From NIOZ-UU35 sp964344175 (GTDB lineage: Bacteria; Chloroflexota; Anaerolineae; Anaerolineales; UBA11858), in the NCBI GenBank assembly GCA_964344175.1, contig CAYFMI010000060.1:1-26194 (forward strand): a stretch of DNA of 26,194 bases. Direction: 5' to 3'. The position numbers and the translations under genes are program-made. Positions 21,957-26,194 of this stretch are shown here, one piece after another. Numbering within the stretch: position 1 is the stretch's first letter; every line of letters begins with the position of its first letter. The notes under the pieces were generated by a model that saw only the letters and a list, made by a program, of their open reading frames with translations, was not told the DNA's origin and did no database searches.

Positions 21957-23207
21957 CTACGGTGTTACATGCACAAAGCGCCAGTCGCCTGCCTCATTGG
22001 AAATTGTGGATGAAGTGCCAATGACCTGATACCAGCTATTCCCTGGTCGCAACGGGAAGCGGCTGCCATCGGGGTGGGTCACAGCAATCAAGTCACTCTC
22101 GGTGGCACGCGCCCAACTGACTTCGTAAACGCGCCCATCACGGAAGAGATAGGCATTCCCGTAGCCAGATAATTTAATTTCCCACATTTCGGGGGTGCGC
22201 GAGTAGTACGAGTGCGCCGAAAGCAGAACGATGATATTGTCGGCCATGATGGGCTGTTCGGTGAGGCGGTCGGTCAGCATGGTAAATGCTTCACCGCTGC
22301 CTCCCGAAAGATCGTCCATAGTGTCCTGATAGCGCAGGTAGCGCCCGCTGGCGGGGTCATATTCCCAGCGGTTGTAAAAGCCATTGCTGTACCGGATAGT
22401 TACGCTAGCGCCCTGCACATCTCCCTCCGGGGCGATGGCGTTGAAATGCAGGCCGTCTAGATACGGGCGGGAGTTACTCCCCCCCCTTTGGGTGAAATAC
22501 GCACTCAACAGGGCGGTGTTGGTGACGAGATGGTTATATCCGTTGGGGTCGGTGCGGCAGAGCGGGTATTCGGCGGTAGGCGGGCAGGGGTAATCGGACA
22601 GGAAAATGAAGCGGTAATACATTTCGCTGTTGAGCAGCCGGTTTAGCACGCGCTGGTCGGCGCTGCCGAAGGCGAAAAAGGCTTTGTACATGCGCACAAT
22701 GTCTTCATCGGGGAAGCGCGCCGAGCGGATCGGCCCGGCAACTTCAGCATCCTGCCCGTAAAAGATGGCATTGAAGCGCGTCCGCCCGACTTCTTGATAA
22801 TACTCAAAAACATGATCGGCCAGCGACAAACCCCATTGCGGGCGGATGCCGCGCGGCCCATTGGAGATTTTTACAGCCAACGGGCGGCGCTCTAAAATGG
22901 CAGGATCCTCGACCGGCAGCCCAGTGAGGGGGTTGATCTGTTCGGGGAAGTTGACCGGCCCGTACCCCTCGGCGGGATAATTCTCCAGCAGACTGGGGGT
23001 GCTGCTGACGGTTGGGGATGGGTCTGCGGTGGGGGTGGGAGGCTCGATCGTAGGCGTTGTGGTGGGAGACAGCTCTGTGGGGGTAGCTTCTGCCTCGGGA
23101 GCAGCCTGCGCAGCTGCGGGCACGTCCGATGTTTCCGTTGGGGCGGGTGATTCCACCGGGGCGCAGGCGCTCACCATCAATGCGAGAATCAGAATAGGCT
23201 GCCGCAT
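21957..23207 (-). CDS. DUF3048 lipoprotein, second copy
   Basis: Exported lipoprotein of 416 residues. Short signal peptide with lipobox VSAC and lipidation site C15, then a Pro/Thr/Glu-rich linker to about residue 75. The DUF3048 domain follows: INPLTGLPVEDPAILERRPL, VKISNGPRGIRPQWGLSLAD, the FNAIFYGQD strand and VAGPIRSARFPDEDIVRMY. The family includes B. subtilis YerB; its biochemical role is not established. ATG 23207 is directly after the stop of the first copy, with GAGGAG upstream, so translation follows on from it. It probably sits on the outer face of the membrane. Confidence 0.85.
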   Translation of the reverse strand: MRQPILILALMVSACAPVESPAPTETSDVPAAAQAAPEAEATPTELSPTTTPTIEPPTPTADPSPTVSSTPSLLENYPAEGYGPVNFPEQINPLTGLPVEDPAILERRPLAVKISNGPRGIRPQWGLSLADHVFEYYQEVGRTRFNAIFYGQDAEVAGPIRSARFPDEDIVRMYKAFFAFGSADQRVLNRLLNSEMYYRFIFLSDYPCPPTAEYPLCRTDPNGYNHLVTNTALLSAYFTQRGGSNSRPYLDGLHFNAIAPEGDVQGASVTIRYSNGFYNRWEYDPASGRYLRYQDTMDDLSGGSGEAFTMLTDRLTEQPIMADNIIVLLSAHSYYSRTPEMWEIKLSGYGNAYLFRDGRVYEVSWARATESDLIAVTHPDGSRFPLRPGNSWYQVIGTSSTISNEAGDWRFVHVTP

Positions 23208-23209
23208 CG

Positions 23210-24493
23210 TTATTGCTCCTCAGGATCAGGGGGGCGGGCGAAGTCGAAGACCCAGGTTTGTTCATCTACCTGGCTGACCTCGGAAGTGCTGTTGATGACC
23301 TGGAAGAAAGTTACGCCTTGCTTGAGCGGGAAAGGTTTGCCGTTTTCGTCGATGATCGCCAGCGGACGACGCTCTTTGAAGCGCAGCCAGCGCACCTTGA
23401 AGGCCTGCCCATCTCGGAAAACATAGGCATCGCCGCTGCCGGTCAAATCCATGATGAAGATCTCGGTATCCGAGGATTTGAGATAGAAATCATGTGGAAC
23501 CATAAGGACAATGACGTTGTCGGCAGCCAGGGGCTGGCCGGTGAGTGCATCCATATGCACGGTATATTCGGAACCCAGCCCATCCTGGCTGCCCTGGAAG
23601 CGCACGTAGCGGTCTACGCCTTCCTGAAAACTCCAATAGGCATAATTAGCATACGAGTAGTTGACATAAATGGTGTTGCCTTGTTGGGCATCGACACCAT
23701 TTAAGGACGAAAAGAAATTGCCTTCGAGTACAACCCGGTCGTTACCCATGCCCAGGTTGGTGATATATTGGCTGATCTGGGCGGTGTTTCCGAAAAGATT
23801 GTTATAGGTTTCGATACTCTCATCGCGGCATAGCGGCGGGCAGAACCGCTCGACGACAAAGTAACGCGGGTCAAGTTCGCGTTCTTCGTAGTAATCGAGG
23901 ACGCGTTTATCGGCGCCGTTGAAGACGAAGATCGGGCTGTACATGCGGATGATGTTCTCATCGAAAATGCGCGCTGAGCGGATGGGGCCAACCCGGGCCG
24001 CGTCGTTACCATAAAATATGGCAATGAAGCGCGTCAGTCCCCATTCCAGATAATATTCATACACATGATCGGCCAGTGAGATACCGGCTTGCGGGCGCAC
24101 ATTGTGCGGATAATTGGGGATTTTCACGGCAATTGGTCGCCGTTCCAGTAGGTCAGGGTTGGGAACCGGCAACCCGGTGAGTGGATTGATGTAGCCGGGG
24201 ATGTCGTAAGGCCCCACCCGCACAAAAGACGAAATATCGACCGCCGGCGTATTCGATGGAACCGGAGTCCAGGTGGGGCGGGGGGTTGGGGCAGCGCCTT
24301 CGGGCATCTCGGTTGGGGTATTTTCGAGAGTGGCCGCGTTTTCGCCCCCTGCCTGAGTTGCAGCGGCGGTTTCGCCCATTTGTGGAATGTCCGCGCTAGG
24401 CGTTTCGAGAAGATTGTGCACCGGTACGCTGCACGCGGTTAGTATGAGTGCCAGCAGCGCGAATTGCAAAAAACGTTTCAGCGATGTCATCAT
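23210..24493 (-). CDS. DUF3048 lipoprotein, first copy
   Basis: Exported lipoprotein of 427 residues. Signal peptide MMTSLKRFLQFALLALILTA with lipobox LTAC and lipidation site C21, then a Pro/Thr-rich linker to about residue 85. The DUF3048 domain has YINPLTGLPVPNPDLLERRP, NVRPQAGISLADHVYEYYLE, RFIAIFYGND and VGPIRSARIFDENIIRMY. It is paralogous to the following gene over its whole length, an old tandem duplication as identity is only moderate. A near-consensus promoter ends 8 bases before its ATG, implying a leaderless mRNA. A second ATG follows directly at 24490. Confidence 0.86.
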   Translation of the reverse strand: MMTSLKRFLQFALLALILTACSVPVHNLLETPSADIPQMGETAAATQAGGENAATLENTPTEMPEGAAPTPRPTWTPVPSNTPAVDISSFVRVGPYDIPGYINPLTGLPVPNPDLLERRPIAVKIPNYPHNVRPQAGISLADHVYEYYLEWGLTRFIAIFYGNDAARVGPIRSARIFDENIIRMYSPIFVFNGADKRVLDYYEERELDPRYFVVERFCPPLCRDESIETYNNLFGNTAQISQYITNLGMGNDRVVLEGNFFSSLNGVDAQQGNTIYVNYSYANYAYWSFQEGVDRYVRFQGSQDGLGSEYTVHMDALTGQPLAADNVIVLMVPHDFYLKSSDTEIFIMDLTGSGDAYVFRDGQAFKVRWLRFKERRPLAIIDENGKPFPLKQGVTFFQVINSTSEVSQVDEQTWVFDFARPPDPEEQ

Positions 24494-24501
24494 GGGATGG
24501 A

Positions 24502-24530
24502 ATCATACCGCACTTCACAAGGCTTGCCAA
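24502..24530 (-). promoter_or_regulatory. Promoter of the DUF3048 operon, leaderless
   Basis: Read on the minus strand: TTGGCA (24530-24525), exactly 17 bases, TATGAT (24507-24502), then 8 bases to ATG at 24493. Both boxes match consensus at five of six positions. The start of transcription should fall at or near the start codon. Confidence 0.7.
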
Positions 24531-24651
24531 ATTCGTTTTGCCCGGTTTTGGGGGCGCGTTGAACGGCACGCAGCCAAGTCGAGATGCGGCTCTTTGGGCA
24601 CTGCCGTGAGAAAACTCAAGACGCAAGTGATTGCGCTATCAAAAAGTTCGG

Positions 24652-24657
24652 TATAAT
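24652..24657 (+). promoter_or_regulatory. -10 box of the DUF2085 gene, leaderless
   Basis: Perfect TATAAT, seven bases before ATG 24665, the same spacing as at surE. A -35 box is not clear; TTGCGC at 24631-24636 gives a short 15-base spacer. Confidence 0.55.
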
Positions 24658-24664
24658 TCTGCCC

Positions 24665-25498
24665 ATGACTCAAGCCCCGAAGACCCTTCGCTCGCAAAGA
24701 CTGCAAAATATCCCCTGGCGCAAGCTGGGAATAGTATTCTCCGGGGCAATATTGTTCATTTGGCTCATCAATACGCCGGAGGGATTATTAGGCAAAGCCG
24801 ACGCGGTGGGGTATGCCGTTTGCCACCGCATCGATCTGCGTTCTTTTCACATTGGCCTGCGGCAGTTTTCGTTTTGTGCCCGTTGCACAGGCCAGTATTT
24901 AGGATTTGTGTTGGGGTTTGCGTATCAGTTAGGCATAGGACGGCGACGAGCCGGTACGCCGCCGAAGGGGGTGATCGCCGTTTTGGGTCTGTTGGCGCTG
25001 GCTTACATCTTCGACGGAACGAACTCATTTATGCACTTGCGCCCAGAACTGACCTTCATTGATCTCTACGAACCGAATAACGTCTTGCGTCTGCTGACCG
25101 GAACAGGCCTGGGGATGGGCTTAAGTGCGATGTTGTTACCGGCGTTCCATCAGACAATGTGGCAACAGTGGGATCGCCGCCCGGCCTTGAGTGGCTTTGG
25201 CGCATTGATGGGGATGCTGGCTTTGGGGCTAATTTTGGATGGATTGGTGCTAACCGAAAACCCCATCATCCTTTACCCTCTGGCGTTGGTCAGCGCTGTG
25301 GGGGTGCTATTGATCTTGACGATGGTTTACAGCATGGTTTGGGTGATGCTCTTCAAGCAAGAAAACCGTTTCGAGCGCCTCTCAGAAATAGCTGCGCCCC
25401 TGGTTGCCGGGTTTACCTTTGCGCTCCTGCAAATTGGCGTGATTGACCTGCTGCGCTATTTACTCACCGGAACCTGGGATGGGTTCCATTTTGGCTGA
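24665..25498 (+). CDS. DUF2085 membrane protein
   Basis: Integral-membrane protein of 277 residues with about six hydrophobic segments. The family signature is clear: VCHRIDLRSF followed by FCARCTGQYLGF, giving a Cys-His plus Cys-x-x-Cys set that may bind a metal or form a disulfide. Function is not established. I chose ATG 24665 rather than 24584: the extra N-terminal residues would translate the TATAAT box and look unlike the family, while the shorter start lies at leaderless distance from that box. It is divergent from the DUF3048 operon. Confidence 0.82.
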   Translation: MTQAPKTLRSQRLQNIPWRKLGIVFSGAILFIWLINTPEGLLGKADAVGYAVCHRIDLRSFHIGLRQFSFCARCTGQYLGFVLGFAYQLGIGRRRAGTPPKGVIAVLGLLALAYIFDGTNSFMHLRPELTFIDLYEPNNVLRLLTGTGLGMGLSAMLLPAFHQTMWQQWDRRPALSGFGALMGMLALGLILDGLVLTENPIILYPLALVSAVGVLLILTMVYSMVWVMLFKQENRFERLSEIAAPLVAGFTFALLQIGVIDLLRYLLTGTWDGFHFG

Positions 25499-25503
25499 GG
25501 CCA

Positions 25504-25526
25504 TAGTAGACATGCGCATGACTATC
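25504..25526. repeat. Small bulged hairpin between the two membrane protein genes
   Basis: ATAGT and ACTAT flank a CATGCGCATG palindrome, with a three-base bulge on the left. No T-run follows, so terminator function is doubtful. Confidence 0.3.
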
Positions 25527-25583
25527 GGGTAGACTTGAAACCAGACCATTCAACTTTCTTGGGAAGAAGAAAGGAATAATTCC

Positions 25584-26141
25584 GTGGACATATTTACCGC
25601 CTTTGGCCTCTCGGCCAGCGCCGGATTGAATGCTTATATCCCTTTGTTGGTGATCGCCTTTGGGGCTAAATATACCGAGTTGATTAACCTCTCTTCGCCC
25701 TGGGATAACCTGACCAGTTGGTGGGTCATTGGGGCATTGCTGCTATTATCGTTGATCGAATTTTTCGCCGACAAAATTCCCGCCGTCAACCACATCAACG
25801 ACATCATTCATACTTTTGTGCGACCGGCTGCCGGGGCAATCGTTTTCGCGGCCAGCACCAGTTTTGCCGAGGTCAACCCAGTGCTTGCGCTAGTCGCCGG
25901 TTTATTGATTGCAGGCAGTGTTCATGCGGCTAAATCTGCTGCCGTGCGTCCGGCAGTCACCGCGACGACCGGAGGGGCTGGTAATGTCCCCATGAGCATT
26001 CTTGAAGACGTCATCTCTACAGCCATTTCGATCCTGGCGATTGTCATCCCGATACTGATCGCGGCGATTGTGATATTGTTTGTGTCTTGGGTGGTCTGGT
26101 GGATGTGGCGTAGGGCTAACCGAAAAAGCTTGAATCAATGA
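25584..26141 (+). CDS. DUF4126 membrane protein
   Basis: Integral-membrane protein of 185 residues with about five hydrophobic segments. The start TAFGLSASAGLNAYIPLLV, the IEFFADKIPAVNHIND stretch and VRPAAGAIVFAAS are the recognisable DUF4126 features. Function unknown. Translation starts at GTG 25584 with AAGGA at 25571-25575. It lies 85 bases after the DUF2085 gene on the same strand and may be co-transcribed. The last base of its TGA stop is also the first base of the second MITE-like element. Confidence 0.8.
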   Translation: MDIFTAFGLSASAGLNAYIPLLVIAFGAKYTELINLSSPWDNLTSWWVIGALLLLSLIEFFADKIPAVNHINDIIHTFVRPAAGAIVFAASTSFAEVNPVLALVAGLLIAGSVHAAKSAAVRPAVTATTGGAGNVPMSILEDVISTAISILAIVIPILIAAIVILFVSWVVWWMWRRANRKSLNQ

Positions 26142-26194
26142 GGACTTACGCAGTTCGACGAAAAATATTTCGAAAATAGGGGTGTGTGGGGCGC
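26141..26194. mobile_element. MITE-like palindromic element, second copy, cut by window end
   Basis: The first 18 bases are identical to the start of the element at 3226; the rest follows the same plan (GAAAA, then CGAAAATAGGGGTGTGTGGGG), diverging at several positions. Only the left half is visible. It begins on the last base of the DUF4126 stop codon. Confidence 0.75.

Noticed and set aside
24584..24664. Earlier ATG for the DUF2085 gene
   Set aside because: The extension would run through the TATAAT box and has no resemblance to the family; 24665 fits leaderless spacing.

Overview
The window looks like chromosomal DNA of a Chloroflexota bacterium, probably Anaerolineae-like. This is inferred from the gene set: large PAS/GAF sensor proteins, HD-GYP proteins, tandem DUF3048 lipoproteins, a PyrF-PyrE fusion, and many short palindromic intergenic repeats. 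No rRNA, tRNA, phage gene, transposase or CRISPR array was seen, so the assignment is not firm.

Region 1 (77-13793, all +) is a signalling block. It holds an HD-GYP protein whose first GAF domain lacks its N-terminal part, a cytoplasmic NarL-type histidine kinase with its LuxR-type regulator, a single-domain receiver that overlaps a membrane histidine kinase by ATGA, an Rcp-like receiver, and a second receiver-PAS-GAF-HD-GYP protein. The two HD-GYP proteins and the NarL-type kinase share related sensory modules. The likely output is turnover of cyclic dinucleotides plus transcription control; no GGDEF domain is present. A short palindromic MITE-like element lies just before the NarL-type kinase, and a second copy starts exactly at the end of the last gene.

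Region 2 (13827-15922) has an MFS exporter (-) and surE (+), divergent around a perfect 17-bp palindrome.

Region 3 (15881-20849, +) is a pyrimidine biosynthesis cluster: pyrC, pyrB, a pyrF-pyrE fusion and pyrD, covering the steps from carbamoyl phosphate to UMP. It is preceded by a candidate attenuator: a near-consensus promoter inside the 3' end of surE, a 30-codon open frame, a hairpin followed by a U-rich stretch, and an intrinsic terminator whose 5' arm begins with the stop codon of that frame. This layout resembles the E. coli pyrBI leader. PyrC and PyrB look unusually like the DHOase and ATCase parts of animal CAD, in the same order. Tracts of degenerate 7- or 8-base units, mostly folded as imperfect inverted repeats, occur at gene junctions and also in frame inside pyrF, between PyrF and PyrE, and inside pyrD. 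A G/C palindrome sits in frame in pyrC.

Region 4 (20858-24493, -) reads, in transcription order, as two DUF3048 lipoproteins followed by two half-size paralogous permeases. Region 5 (24665-26141, +) has a DUF2085 and a DUF4126 membrane protein. Several first genes (surE, the first DUF3048 gene, the DUF2085 gene) have a -10 box only 7-8 bases before ATG, which suggests leaderless mRNAs, whereas several downstream genes have Shine-Dalgarno sequences.
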